Source of the DNA: Maylandia zebra | Lineage: Eukaryota; Chordata; Actinopteri; Cichliformes; Cichlidae | Assembly: GCF_041146795.1 (NCBI RefSeq) | Contig: NC_135172.1 | Span: 12,824,137 to 12,888,136 of the forward strand | Length of the DNA: 64,000 bases | Reading direction: 5' to 3' | Shown: positions 20,595 through 31,987 of the stretch, piece by piece | Numbering within the stretch: the first letter of the stretch is position 1 | How the letters are laid out: each line of letters begins with the position of its first letter | Notes under the pieces: model-generated | What the model saw: only the letters and a program-made list of their open reading frames with translations | What the model was told of the DNA's origin: nothing | Databases searched by the model: none | Program-made: the position numbers and the translations under genes

Positions 20595-21344
20595 GTGAGA
20601 GTCCTCACTGCCCACGCCTGTCTTTGGGTCTGACCAACACCGTTTCCTGTGTGTCATTCCCCCCTCGCCTTCCCCCCATCCGTCCTGTCTGCACTGACCT
20701 CTCCAATAAAGACAAAAGGCCTCATTTTCTGAAACTCTTCCTATCCCATCACCTTGCGAAGAATCACTTCACCATGTTGATTAATAAGGACGGTGGGAAT
20801 GGTTTGAAGTCTCGTCACAGAAAATGTGCCAAAGGCAAAGAATCTGAGCTTGAAATAAAATGAAATGAAAGATCAGCCCCACACAGGGGTTAAATTCAGA
20901 TGGAAACTCTTATCACACAAAGAGAACAAGCGAATAAATATATCTGAGTGTGGCCCCTCGACTGTCACAGTGTAGCTGACATTTGATCTTATCATGTGTT
21001 AAAGCTATTTTAATTACTGAAGAGAACCAGTGTCAAACTCAGCCCAAGTATGGTTGTACGTTAATCCTTAAAGCAACAACGTTTTTAAAGTTGCAGCGTC
21101 ATTTTTACACCACACCTAAAATCCCACTAATCGTCCGGGCTCTTCACCCTATGACCACACGCTGGGGTATCTAACACCACATGACCCAAATGGAAACTAT
21201 GTCAGCTGAAAGAAACCCATCGAAATGTGCAACACTTAAAACTTTGCCTGATTGGAGCATGGCTTCAAATACAGCCCTGAAAACAGACAGGCGGTCGTTG
21301 GCATTTCGTTACAAAGTTTCCTTGTTCAAAACTTCTGCTTCATT

Positions 21345-23570
21345 ATAACAACCGAGTGACTGGGATCTACGAGCTGAGCTTGTGTAAGATGTCTGACACT
21401 GGAAGCCCAGGTGAGCGGCCATGAAACATGTTTAAAGAACGGCAGCTGTTTTATCATAATTCTGTGGAGAGCTTCATCCTAATGAGGGCTCATGTCCTGA
21501 GCAGGGATGCAGAGGAGGAGGAGGAAGGTGCTGGACACATCAGTGGCTTATGTGCGTGGAGAGGAGAACCTGGCCGGCTGGAGGCCCAGAGGAGATAGCC
21601 TCATCCTAGAGCACCAGTGGGAGCTGGAGAAGATGGAGCAGCTGCAGGAGGTGGGGCCTTAAAAGATTCATAAAGAAATAAATCTGTTTAATATCATTGA
21701 GGGAAAAATGACTTTTCAGCTCAAAGACCAAAGTGCTATTCTAAAAAGTTTTTTCTTAGAGTACAGACTTTACATGACTAACCTCCCCTCTTCTCCCCAC
21801 CTCACATTCGCCCCCATCTTTCGTCCAGGTGGAAAAGACCCGTCACCTTCTGGGAGAGGCGGCTCCCGTGGGAACAGCTCCCACCACCAAGTCCCTGAGT
21901 GAGTCTCTGTCCCCCAGCGTGAGCTCCGGCACTCTGTCCACATCCACCTCCGTCTCCTCGCAGATCTCCAGCACCACCTTTGAAAGCGTGAGAAGGAGCT
22001 GGCCACCAAGGTGAGAAAAACATGGGCTTAGTGGGCGTTCTTGTTGCTGCCTTCTTCCTTCTCTGCTCGGAGCTGATCGGTCTTGTTCCTGTTGTGTTGT
22101 AGTGCCTGCGCCTTCTGACACACACCTTCAATACTGAATACAAGCAGCTGGTGAACAGCATCAGTGACTGCAAGGTGAGAAATAATACAAAGAAATAAAA
22201 AAATAGCCTTTCTGTGTCACATCAGGGAGTTCCTATATTGACGTCTACCTCATCCTGCTGTTGTTTCACTTCAGCTTTCTCTCATCTCACCGATCGGACG
22301 TGATCCATCCGTGACGAGCTTCAGCAGTGCCACCCTCACCCCTTCCTCTACCTCCCCCTCTCTGTCGGACTCCCGCTGTGGCTCCATGGGCCAGAAGTAA
22401 ACATATTTTTAGGAACATTGACCTCGATCTGCAAACGGTTATTGACAGGTTATCTATTTGATTCTAACTTGGTGTGATTTGTGTTAAAGGACCCCTGAGA
22501 ACAGCTCACGTGCCTCCAGTCCCTCCTGCTCAGACTGTGAAAACTTCCCGATGGTTCCCACTCTGGAGACCTCCTACCTTGCGCGGGCTGCAAAAGAACG
22601 AGTTCCTGAACTTGGTGCCTGATATTGAAGAAATGCGACCAGGGTGAGTAATGCCATATTAACCCAAATACTGTCACTATGACATGTGTCTCACAGACCA
22701 AATGTAAGTCGACACTCATGTTCTCTAGTTCAAGCAGAAATGATGTGGATCGATTCAAATTCCTGAGCCTGGATGATTTCAGCTGGAAACAAACCAACTC
22801 TGCTTCTTCCTCAGAAAAACAAGCGCTCTCTTAAAAAATAAATAAATGAATAAAATCTCTTCTTTTCAGATCTGTTGTGTCCAAGAAGGGTTTTCTAAGC
22901 TTCGTGGAGCCTCGCTCTAACTCATGGGGGAAGCATTTTGTGGTTGTTCGCCGGCCCTACGACTTCATCTACAACAGCGACCAGGACCCCGTGGAGCGAG
23001 GCGTCCTCAACCTCTCCACAGCACAGGTGGAATACAGCGAAGACCAGCAGGCCATGCTTAAGGTTTGAGGCAGGATAGAGAAAGGCTGGATGTAACACGT
23101 TTGTCTTTAATGAGAATTCATTCAAATTGTTTTGGTGCACGTTGATTGATGAAATGGCAAATGGACTGGGATTTATCATTTGAATGAATATGAATATAAT
23201 GTGATGTTTTCTTTTCAGACGCCCAACACATTTGCAGTGTGCACAAAACATGGAGGCATCCTCCTGCAGGCCAACAACGAGAACGACATGAACGACTGGC
23301 TGTACGCTTTTAATCCTCTGCTAGCAGGAACGATAAGGTACACACACACAGACACACACGCTCCTCTCACACCACAGTCAAACGTGCAGCTTCTGCACCC
23401 TTCAAAAACATTCCCTTCTTCTCACAACGTAAAACTCTCCCTGCAGATCTAAGCTGGCGAGGCGGCGCAGCCTTCCTCCAGCAACCCCGCTGCCAGCTCA
23501 GCTTTCCTCCTCTCTATTCCCTCCCCTCAGCTTTTTGTGTTTTTGTTTCGATGACAATGTTTGGGTCTAA
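21345..23570 (+). CDS. KIF1A/KIF1B-type kinesin, C-terminal nine exons with PH domain
   Basis: Exons at 21345-21409, 21505-21650, 21829-22010, 22103-22174, 22275-22396, 22500-22643, 22870-23062, 23219-23337 and 23447-23570. They encode the kinesin-3 tail: [38 protein letters not shown], a Ser/Thr/Pro-rich linker, then a pleckstrin-homology domain ([19 protein letters not shown] to [19 protein letters not shown]) that binds phosphoinositides on synaptic-vesicle cargo. Two single-base frame breaks are visible: near 21990, where the expected ELATK reads in another frame, and near 22590, where [16 protein letters not shown] is out of frame with the preceding exon part. The last exon replaces the usual short end with about 40 residues. 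Motor and FHA parts are absent apart from the single exon at 7201. Either a damaged duplicate or sequencing errors. Confidence 0.85.
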
Positions 23571-23934
23571 TCTTGTTCCGCTTGGTTGTCATTCCCAAAC
23601 TCTCCTAACTAAGTAGCATGTTGTAGTAGTCTACTTGTGTGTGCACGACTCTTTAGAAACTTTCCGTTTGCCAATCATCTGTACAAAAAAAATGTCTCTA
23701 TCAGTGCTATTTGTCTCCTGAAATGAGTTTCATTCTATTTTGGGGGTTTTTGCTGTTGGTTTTTTTAATAAATTAACATGCTCGCATGATACCTGCAGCA
23801 GTCCTCAGGAGAAGACCAGGTTTGCTCAGTTTAAAACAAAAAAACAAAAATGAACCAAATCAGCCAGCTTACATTTGAAACCATGAAGGAAAAATCTACA
23901 GTTATCTCCAAGTGACGTGTTAGTTTATGCTCTG
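23571..23934 (+). other. 3' untranslated region of the kinesin exons
   Basis: Follows the stop at 23568-23570. An AATAAA lies at about 23767-23772, a plausible polyadenylation signal. Confidence 0.5.
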
Positions 23935-24442
23935 TGTTACGACCCGGCTCTGCTAGGCGACAGTGGACGTAACATAAACGAGCCCAGAGACTAGGGGGTT
24001 AGATAAAAAGAAAAACATAAGGTTTATTAACACAACTGAAAACCGTTAGTGAAACAACTCACTAGGCAATAGAGTGATTTTAAACAAACATAACAACTCC
24101 AGTAACACCAGTAGAACACTACTCATCTAAACATCTCACAGGAGGCAACTCAAAACAAAGGCTCACATGGCAGCAGTGCAAAGGCAGGAGGGACCGTCTC
24201 CACAGTCTGTTCAAATCAACAAGTCCCTCCACGAATGAAGAATCCTCAGCCTTTTATCTTCTCAGGTGATTGCAGGCAGCTGTGTCATTGGTCTGTCGTA
24301 CTCAAGGCTCCCTCAGCAGCCAATGGTGTGAGTGGTCTGGCACGCTCTGACCTGAATGAAGGTGGGGCGGGCATAGGTCCGGGCCAGCCAATCCCCCGTG
24401 AGTCCTGGAACACGTTGATTTCCATAGAGGAAGGCGGGGCCA
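23935..24442 (-). repeat. Gypsy-type LTR (3' LTR of a minus-strand element)
   Basis: About 508 bases beginning TGTTACGACC and ending GGGGCCA (TG...CA on either strand). Immediately to the right is a polypyrimidine run, cccctcccctt, which is the polypurine tract on the minus strand. The matching 5' LTR is not in the window. Confidence 0.75.
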
Positions 24443-25877
24443 CCCCTCCCCTTAAAGTACCACCTATGTTGGGCAGAAGCAGACATTAAAGAGTGTGAAC
24501 AAAAACAAAGAACAAACACAGCAAAACATGTTTACAAGCGGGACAGACCATCAGCTAAAACATTTTCAGACCCCTTCTTATGGTGAATACTTAAGTTGTA
24601 TTCCTGCAACAACAGAGCCCAGCGCATAAGGCGCTGGTTATGATTAAACATGCGAGTAAGGAACACAAGTGGGTTGTGGTCGGTGTACACAACAAGAGGT
24701 AACATGCTGGACCCCAGGTATACGTGAAAGTGCTGAAGAGCCAACAACAAAGTCAGGGTCTCCTTTTCAATGGTGGAGTAGTTTAACTGATTTTTATTGA
24801 ACTTGCGGGAAAAGTAACAAACGGGGTGGTTCAAACCCTGCAAGTCTTCTTGCAACAGCACTGCCCCAGCCCCGACAGCACTGGCATCAACCTCCAGTTT
24901 GAATGGTCGTGTCAAATCAGGTGCAGCTAACACAGGAGTGTGGCAGAGGAGGACTTTCGCACTCTCAAAAGCATCTTGACACTCACTTGACCATATAAAC
25001 TCAACTTTTGGGCTGAGTAGGTCAGTCAATGGCTTGACTACTGAGGAGAAATTTTTACAAAGGTTTCTGTAGTAGCCCACCATCCCTAGAAACCTACGCA
25101 ACTCACGCCTGGTGGTAGGTGTGGGAAACTCTTTAATCACTGCCACTTTGGCATCTATGGGCCGGACCTGTCCACGTCCCACCTCCCTGCCTAAGTACAT
25201 CACTATAGCTTTGGCAAACTCACACTTAGCTAAGTTGAGAGTTAGAGTAGCTTGAGCCAAACGGTGAAATACCTGGTGTAACGTTTCCAAATGATCTTGC
25301 CATGTTTCAGTATAAATTACTAGATCATCTACGTAGGCACTGCAGTTGGACAGGCCACGGAGGACTTTATTTACCAGCCTCTGGAAGGTGGCAGGAGCGT
25401 TACACATGCTGAAAGCCATGACTGCGTATTGTAGAAAATCATCAGGTGTAACAAAGGCAGAGATGTTAGAGGCACGTTCAGTTAAAGGGACCTGCCAGTA
25501 ACCATTAAGAAGATCTAATTTAGTGACATACTGAGCAGTCCAATACTGTCCACACAATCCTCAACTCTTGGGAGAGGATGTGAGTCAGCCACAGTCACAG
25601 AGTTCACCTTCCGGAAGTCTGTAATAAAACGGGGCGAGCCATCTGGCTTAGATTCCACTATACAAGGCGAGCTCCAGGGGCTTTGACTGGGCTTCGCTAA
25701 GCCATGTTGCAGCAGATAGTCAGCCTCCTGTTTCATGAGCAAGCGCTTATGGGGGCTGGCTCGATAAGGATGCTGCTTAATAGGTTTAGCTCCCTGGACA
25801 TCAATATCATGCTCTAGCACCGTAGTGCAAGTTGGCACATCCCCGAATAAACAGGTGTATTCCTTAATCAAGAACAC
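24443..25877 (-). mobile_element. Ty3/Gypsy retrotransposon, truncated, RT-RNase H only
   Basis: The minus strand carries a long pol piece. Block 25515-25877 holds the N-terminal RT region (QSPWSSPCIVESKPDGSPRF and ITDFRKVN). Block 24532-25557 holds KLDLLNGYWQVPLTERASN, the YVDDLVIY active site (SAYVDDLVIYTETW), RRFLGMVGYYRNLCKNFSS and the RNase H (FKLEVDASAVGAGAVLL to ENVLADGLSRL). A single-base frame break separates the blocks near 25530. After RNase H the frame stops and the polypurine tract follows within about 90 bases, so no integrase is present. At the other end the element is cut by a LINE at 25878; gag, protease and the 5' LTR are absent. Confidence 0.9.
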
Positions 25878-26483
25878 AGAGACAGAATCAGAATCAGAAT
25901 ACTTTATTGATCCCTGGGGGAAATTATTTTTTGTTACAGTGCTCCATTTTAAACCAACATTAAGACAAGACAGACAATACGCTAACTAAGAATAATACAA
26001 TATATACATATATATACATACATACATACATAAGTCACTCATAAATAAATATTTGGAAAAGAAACATGTGTAGTTGTAGCAGCAAACAGTGTGTTAAGTG
26101 GATGCGTTGTACAGGGAGATGGCCACAGGCAGGAATGATTTCCTGTGTCGTTCAGTGGTGCTTTTCGGTAATCTCAGTCTCTCACTGAACGAGCTCCTGT
26201 GACTGACCAACATGTCATGGAGTGGGTGGGAGGTGTTATCCAACATTGTCTTTATCTTGGACAGCATCCGCCTCTCCGACACCACCTTGAGGGAGTCCAG
26301 CTCCATCCCCACAACATTGCTGGCCTTACGGATTAGTTTATTGAGTCTGTTGGCATCTGCGACCCTCAGCCTGCTCCCCCAGCATGCAACAGCATAGAGG
26401 ATCGCAGTTGCATGCTGGGGGAGCAGGCTGAGGGTCAGAGTCAGGAGCTGTGATAAGAGGCCTGGTGGTGCCGACCTTTTCAA
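25878..26483 (-). mobile_element. LINE 3' fragment (Rex1/CR1-like)
   Basis: The minus strand reads LIRKASNVVGMELDSLKVVS, then SHPLHDMLVSHRSSFSERL and RKSFLPVAISLYN, the RT C-terminal end of a CR1-group LINE. The 3' tail is repeated ATTCTG units beside the Gypsy junction. The RT domain itself is missing (5' truncation). A perfect 30-bp inverted repeat at 26361-26436 disturbs its 5' end. Confidence 0.85.
26361..26436. repeat. Perfect 30-bp inverted repeat with 16-base loop
   Basis: 26361-26390 (gaccctcagcctgctccccc...) is the exact reverse complement of 26407-26436. It consists of LINE coding sequence copied head-to-head, so it is a fold-back rearrangement and not a terminator or transposon end. 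Confidence 0.9.
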
Positions 26484-26731
26484 TAAAAGGTGATCATCAT
26501 GTCTGGCGATTATACCTCAGCAGAGACTTTGTTTGGTGAATGACACAGGTCAGAAATAATAGAAACAAACTTCAGAGTGACAGATGAGCAACCACACACA
26601 GCAGCGCCATCTTGTTACCAGTCAGGTGTGAAGAGCAGTTAGACCAAAGGTTCATTCAAGACTTTTTATGTGAAGGGAAGGATTTTAAACTGGATTCTGG
26701 ATTTATCAGAAAATCAGTTCAGCTCGATCTG

Positions 26732-26815
26732 TTTCAGGATGGCTGAGTGGTCTAAGGTGCTGTGTTTAGTGCTCACTCTCCCCTGGAGGTGTGGGTTTGA
26801 ATCCCACTCTTAGCA
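26732..26815 (+). pseudogene. tRNA-Leu-like pseudogene
   Basis: Resembles tRNA-Leu over its whole length: atggctgagtggtctaaggt in the D-arm region, a long variable arm, and a T-arm gtgggtttgaatcccac. The anticodon position reads TAG, but the anticodon stem has two mismatches and the acceptor ends do not pair well. Probably a decayed tRNA or a tRNA-derived repeat. Confidence 0.55.
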
Positions 26816-27330
26816 GTTTCTGCTTCATTGTCTTTCTCGGTGTTCACATCTCCTCATTCCTGAAATGGTCTGCTCACATTCACGTCCAGTCCAAAAAGGC
26901 TAGGCAAGCGCCTGTACCGTCTCCGACAACTCAGGAAGTTAGCAGGTTTTTCCAGTGGTCCTCAGAACTTTCTATTCAGGCGCTGTGGAGAGCATCCTCA
27001 CACAGAACATCACTTCCTGGTGTGGGAATAACTGTGTCCAGGATTGAGAAGCAGAGTGATCCGTGCGTCAGAACGCTGCTGCGTTACAAATGCAAATACA
27101 GTATGATCCACAAATATAACTTCCCTACAGGACATTTACACCAGGAGATGTTGGTCCAGAGCATCTCAGATATTAAAGGACTGGTCCCATCCCAGTAACA
27201 AAATGTTTCGACTTCTGCAATCAGGCAGAAGGTTCCACACCATCGGGGCCAAAACAGACACTCGAGGAGGAGCTTCTCTCCTCAGGCCGTACGAGTCCTA
27301 AACCAGAACACGCCCCCACTCCCCTCATAG
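26790..27330 (+). pseudogene. Degenerate LINE reverse-transcriptase C-terminus
   Basis: The plus strand has LGVHISSFLKWSAHIHVQSK followed, across frame changes, by a LYRLRQLRK-like stretch, SSHRTSLPGVGITV and near 27215 LLQSGRRFHTIGAKTDTR. This pattern fits the RT C-terminal part of a fish LINE. Stops and shifts are frequent. Confidence 0.55.
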
Positions 27331-27569
27331 CATCAATAAGTGACTGAAACAGGACCTTATATCAATCTGTTCACACTACCCTGGTCGCATTACTGTTTAC
27401 ACTTCTCTGGTCACTCAGTTGAATTACTCTGTTTATATTACTCTGCTCACTTGTTTACTTGCACAGCTCTGTCAATACGTTGCTGTGCTAATATGGCACA
27501 AGACACTTTAACACTCCATTTGCGCAAAGTACATTTTCAGATTTTTGATTTAAAATTTCCAGACTTTTA

Positions 27570-27700
27570 AAATCTATTTACTTATTGTATATAATGTCTT
27601 TTTTTGTACAGTCAAAGGAGCAGTTCAGGAGACATTTCACTGTTTGTTTTGTAATTTAATGACTATGCATGTGACAAATAAAAAATCTTCAGTCTTGAAC
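27570..27700 (+). mobile_element. Probable LINE 3' tail
   Basis: Non-coding sequence ending in gacaaataaaaaatcttcag, a typical 3' end of the LINE just upstream. Confidence 0.35.
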
Positions 27701-27860
27701 GTTATGCTCTCTCTTTCTAGGCCCTGCCAGTACTCTCGCTCCAGCATTTTGGATCAGCTGAAGGCTTTTGAGGGAGTTTTTATGACATCTGAAAATAGCA
27801 AATTACAGTTTCCCAGGACTTGCATGAACAGTTCAACAGCAAAGCCCCAAAAACCAAACA

Positions 27861-27915
27861 GGCTCATCAGGGATTTGAACCCAGGACCGCTTACACCCAA
27901 AGTGAAAAGGGAAAA
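27861..27915 (-). pseudogene. Truncated tRNA-Pro-like copy
   Basis: The 3' half (ggctcatcagggatttgaac on the plus strand, then the T-arm and anticodon loop region) matches the tRNA-Pro at 28886-28957, but with substitutions, and the 5' half is lost. Confidence 0.55.
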
Positions 27916-28885
27916 GCTTCCTTAGGCATTTTCCAGGTCACAGCAGAGGTGTGCTTGCAGGCGGAGGAGGAGTGAGGTGCTGAGGCTGCTCCTGCTGCCC
28001 TCCAGCGAAGCCCAGGTGGCTGCTCTCAAACCTGCCCACAGCAAAGAGGAGCAGCTTCAATTACATGTTTCTTAGATTGTCACAAATAAGCTTTCGTCTA
28101 ATTTTCAGATGATCACTTTTAATTTTAAATTAAGAACCAATTTAGGTGGGTTATTTAGAGCTTCCAATGAGGTGCATGTGTTTAGATCATGGCGGACAAA
28201 AAAAGAGTACCTGAAGAAAAACCCTGCAACATGGAGCATGCACCCACCTGCAATCAACACAGTGGCATGAGCATATAGTCATACAGATGAGCATGACAGC
28301 GTCAAGCTTCATAACCAGAAACCTTACACCACAAATTAAGTCACATTTTGACCCTAAAATCTGAATTTTGCAGTTAAAATCATCACATAATTTTCATCTG
28401 TAATATTTTATTTCACTTGGTACATAAGTTACATGTGTGCATAATGCACTGAAAGAGATTCCTTCGTGGTACTGAAGTACTAATGTTTACTGATGTTTAT
28501 TTTTGGCCCTTTTGTGTATCAGTAAAACTGATGTGTGTTCTTCCACATGCATATTGTTAAAGTCGTGTGAGAGAGTTACACATTTATAATATATGATACA
28601 TAACTGTGTATTGTAGTAGTTCTGTGTACAAGTTTGAATTGAATTCTCTTATTTAATCTAAAATAAAACTCTGTGTTATCTTGAATAACAAATAATTACC
28701 TTAGAAAAACTTTTTGGAGAATTTAAATGGTAAACAATAAGAACAAGGCCAACAACATCCTTCATATCAGATCTGTTAGCTGTCCCTGTATGAGGGACTA
28801 TGGGAACATGTGTGCAGCTGCAGAGATTCTTTCAAATGGAGCCTAAACAGCATGTGGCAGCTGAGAGGCTCTATAGACAACACGT

Positions 28886-28957
28886 GGGCTCGTCCAGGAT
28901 TTGAACCCGGGACCTCTCACACCCAAAGTGAGAATCATACCCCTAGACCAACGAGCC
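28886..28957 (-). tRNA. tRNA-Pro (anticodon TGG)
   Basis: 72 bases on the minus strand fold as a full cloverleaf. The acceptor GGCTCGT pairs with ACGAGCC. The anticodon stem CTCAC/GTGAG holds a TTTGGGT loop with anticodon TGG. The T-loop is TTCAAAT with a T-stem containing one G-T wobble. A and B box promoter elements (TGGTCTAGGGG, GGTTCAAAT) are intact. The anticodon stem differs from the usual CTCGC/GCGAG by a compensated pair. Confidence 0.92.
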
Positions 28958-29600
28958 ACACAAACAGTCCAGCAAGTCTTTTTTTCACAAAGTCTCACAT
29001 CAGAGCAACTAGATGAAGAAGAATGTGTGAAAGATTGTCTTGAACGCTCAGAGAATCATCTGTTTGTGTGCTTGATTCTAGATTTTATTCTAGGATTAAT
29101 TCAGTAGAGATTTATTGGACATACTATAAGGACATATTCTATTTAACTTGAATTCTCAACAACAACAATGAGGGCTGGCCCTAAATAAATAAAGTTAAAA
29201 TAAATCATATCATACTAACTGCTCTGTGTGTACTTTTTAAAAGAATCTTCTATCATTTGAATATAGCAGACATGCTTTATAAAAGCCTAGTATATATTAT
29301 TTTCTTTCTTCCCTTAAACTGAAAGAATTACAAGTATGTAACTAGTATAGCAAGTTGAGAGTCATACTGTACCAAAAGAAAACAAACCTCTTCTGCCAAA
29401 GAGGAGGAGTGTAGAGATTAGAATATTATTTTACTGTTACTATTCATAACATTATCATTACTGTTGCATTACGTATCATTTATCATTATCATTTCATTAG
29501 AGCATTTATTGAAACTGTTGATGTTACATTAAAGTTTGTATTTCAGGTGTGAGCATAATTACATAATAATCTTTCATTGCAGGTGCAACTGTAACCATGT
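28958..29600. other. No gene recognised
   Basis: AT-rich sequence with no recognisable coding block or transposon terminus. Confidence 0.5.
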
Positions 29601-30340
29601 TATCCATATTGCATTTTGTGCTAATTAAAGAGTTGAAGCTCGGTCAAGTTAATTAATGGTCTGAAGCTTCGGTCAGCGCGACGTCTGGCCGATCAATAGG
29701 AAGTTAAGGTGACCTGGAGCCATGAAAGAATTGCATACATGCTTACAATACAATACACTACATATAACCTGTAAACAGAATAGAGGCCTGTGTGTGTTCA
29801 GCAGCCTGCTGCATTGGAGTTTGCCTAGTAACAGATGACTCGAACGGAGTCAGGAAGTATACTTCTAAGATGTCTTTGTTTGTCGAGTGAGGTCATGCAC
29901 TGAGGTCAAGACACATAGTCTGCCTGAACACACATACACAGTATATAGACTTGTTTTGCTCGAAACTGCAAAGTTGTTTTACCTGCATACGTGACAGTTT
30001 AGTTCCACAAATAAGTGAAGTGCAGTAAGTGAAATAACAGGAAGCATCTGGCGGTGGCGGAGGAACAGAGGAAGGAACTGTTCTTTTTTAGAATATGTCC
30101 AAGGTCGGAATTACTGGAACTGATGCATGTTTCTTATCTGCTTTGACGCATGATGCTTGTCATCGACTATGTTATATATATGACTGCTCGTTTACTGTTC
30201 TGGGGAGATCGAGGCTGATGTTTTGCAGAGCTCATCTTTCCCACACACGTGTGTGCTTTAATAAAATCATTGTTTTGACGCACAATGGACCTCCAGTCGT
30301 TTGTCTCTTACCTCAAATACGAAATCAGGACACTTCTTAA
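29600..30340 (+). mobile_element. Possible solo LTR of a fish ERV
   Basis: Has an LTR-like layout: TATA-type motifs, then a late AATAAAATCATTGTTTTGAC segment followed by a short tail ending near aaatacgaaatcagga, as seen in the R/U5 part of fish ERV LTRs. No target duplication or exact borders could be fixed. Confidence 0.3.
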
Positions 30341-30496
30341 ACACTAATAAAAATATATAACATAATTCACAATCCACTTATGACACGTTTTATGAAGTGT
30401 CAAACTGAAAGAAAAGCGTGTTTTGTCATGGTATGTCATAACAATAGCTGATGGGCTTCTATTCCTATAAAGCAGACTAGACAAACAGAAACCATC

Positions 30497-31111
30497 TGTC
30501 ACGGTCCCCGTGTCTCTCTGGTTGGCCCACGCTCGCTACAGGTTTTGTTGTTGTTAGTTTTGGTTTTTTTTTTGTCTCTCCTCCTCCTCTCTGCCTGGGT
30601 GGAGCTCATTACGGGCTCTCACTCTTGGCCCACGCACCCCTGTGGATGGTGTCCACCTGCGGCTGATCCGGCTGATTTCCCCAGCTGCTATTTAAGGCAG
30701 TGGCACAGAGCAGCTCACCGCTGGAACGTCGAACCACCTGAGTTCGTGCTCGCGGCATATTCAAAGAAGGATCGCTTACACGTGTTTTATGTTGTGGAAC
30801 TAACCTTGACCTTCTGTCTGTAGATTCTGGACCGAATTACCGGACCTGTCCAAGTGGGGCAGTGTGTGGAGTGTTGGAGCGAGTGCGGCTGAAGAGGAGT
30901 GCGTGTGTGCGGAGGAACGGTGGCGGTGACTGAGTGGAAGAGGAAGCGTGTGTGTGGATTCCCCCCCCCCCTTCTCTCCCTGGAGCCCTGGACCCCCTCC
31001 CAACTCACTGTACATATATTTTGCGCTAAGGTGATCCCTATTGTAAATAAATCCCCTTTTTGTTTCGTTGAAAGAACTGTCTGCGCTTGGGTCCGTTCAG
31101 TAGCCATGACA
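30497..31111 (+). mobile_element. Solo LTR, 615 bp, with 5-bp target duplication
   Basis: Begins TGTCACGGTCC and ends GCCATGACA. CCATC precedes it (30492-30496) and also follows it (31112-31116). Inside are a TATTTAAGG TATA-like motif and an AATAAA near the 3' end. No internal retroelement sequence remains, so it is a solo LTR formed by recombination, most likely Gypsy-type. The right duplication lies within a CCATC-rich repeat, so chance identity cannot be fully excluded. Confidence 0.7.
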
Positions 31112-31225
31112 CCATCCATCCATCCATTCGCTTCAGCTTATCCTGTTCAGAGTCGCGGGGGCGCTGGAGCCTATCCCAGCTATCATAGGGTGAGAGGCGG
31201 GGTACACCCTGGACAGAAACACTTT
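31112..31225 (+). repeat. Interspersed repeat with (CCAT)n start
   Basis: A ccatccatccattcgcttca start followed by gagtcgcgggggcgctggag and ggcggggtacaccctggaca. This sequence is widespread in fish and other vertebrate genomes; its parent family is uncertain to me. Confidence 0.6.
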
Positions 31226-31499
31226 GTTGAAAACAAAAGTGAAAGGGCGACTCACATCTGACTGTGTTCCCTGTGGGTTGAGTCACTTTGTATATAAAGC
31301 ATTTGCAGCATTTTTAAAAATCTATTGTTCCAAATTTCTCTGTTTTCTCAACTTTTTCTCAAGCTGAGCACTTGGTCCACTTTTACAAGCGATGGCAGCA
31401 GCAGCAGCCTTTTCCAGAGGTTTTAGTTTTATGTGCAATAAACATTCATTGTGTCATTTATTAATTCATCCTTTTTTTATTTTCACTTTTTAAAAATCC

Positions 31500-31625
31500 A
31501 CTACATGTTGTGTTGTGTTTAGTTGTGTTTAGTGCCGATGTGGGACAGTTTCCAATTCCATTGTACTATTGTACCAAATATGAATGTGCAATGACAATAA
31601 CGAGTTATTCTTATCTTATCTTATA
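31500..31625 (+). mobile_element. LINE 3' tail
   Basis: Ends aatgtgcaatgacaataacg then repeated TTATC units, the usual 3' end of fish CR1-like LINEs. Confidence 0.5.
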
Positions 31626-31987
31626 TCTGATCTCAGATGCACTCCCTGATGTACCCACAGTGTCTGTGCATTTAGGATACACAGACAGCTAGTATAAATC
31701 CATGCACGCACATGCATATTCTGAATATAGTCTCTGTTTCGTTTTGTTCACTGTGGAAGGTCTTTCAAGGTCACAGTAGTTCATGTAAAAGAAGCTGATA
31801 TTTTCATGTAAGCAGAACGTGACTTTTTGGAATTCAAATGAAAGAGGTGCTTTGACTCAAAACATATTGCAGGCAGATTTTCATGCAACATCTCTTAAAC
31901 TTAGAAAGTTCTCTTTGTACATTTCTTTACAAATCTTTATTTCCTTAAATCCTTATTGATACTTTCTCATGTGTTTCAGAAACTTTG

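Noticed and set aside
26732-26815. Functional tRNA-Leu
   Set aside because: Two mismatches in the anticodon stem and poorly pairing acceptor ends point to a pseudogene.
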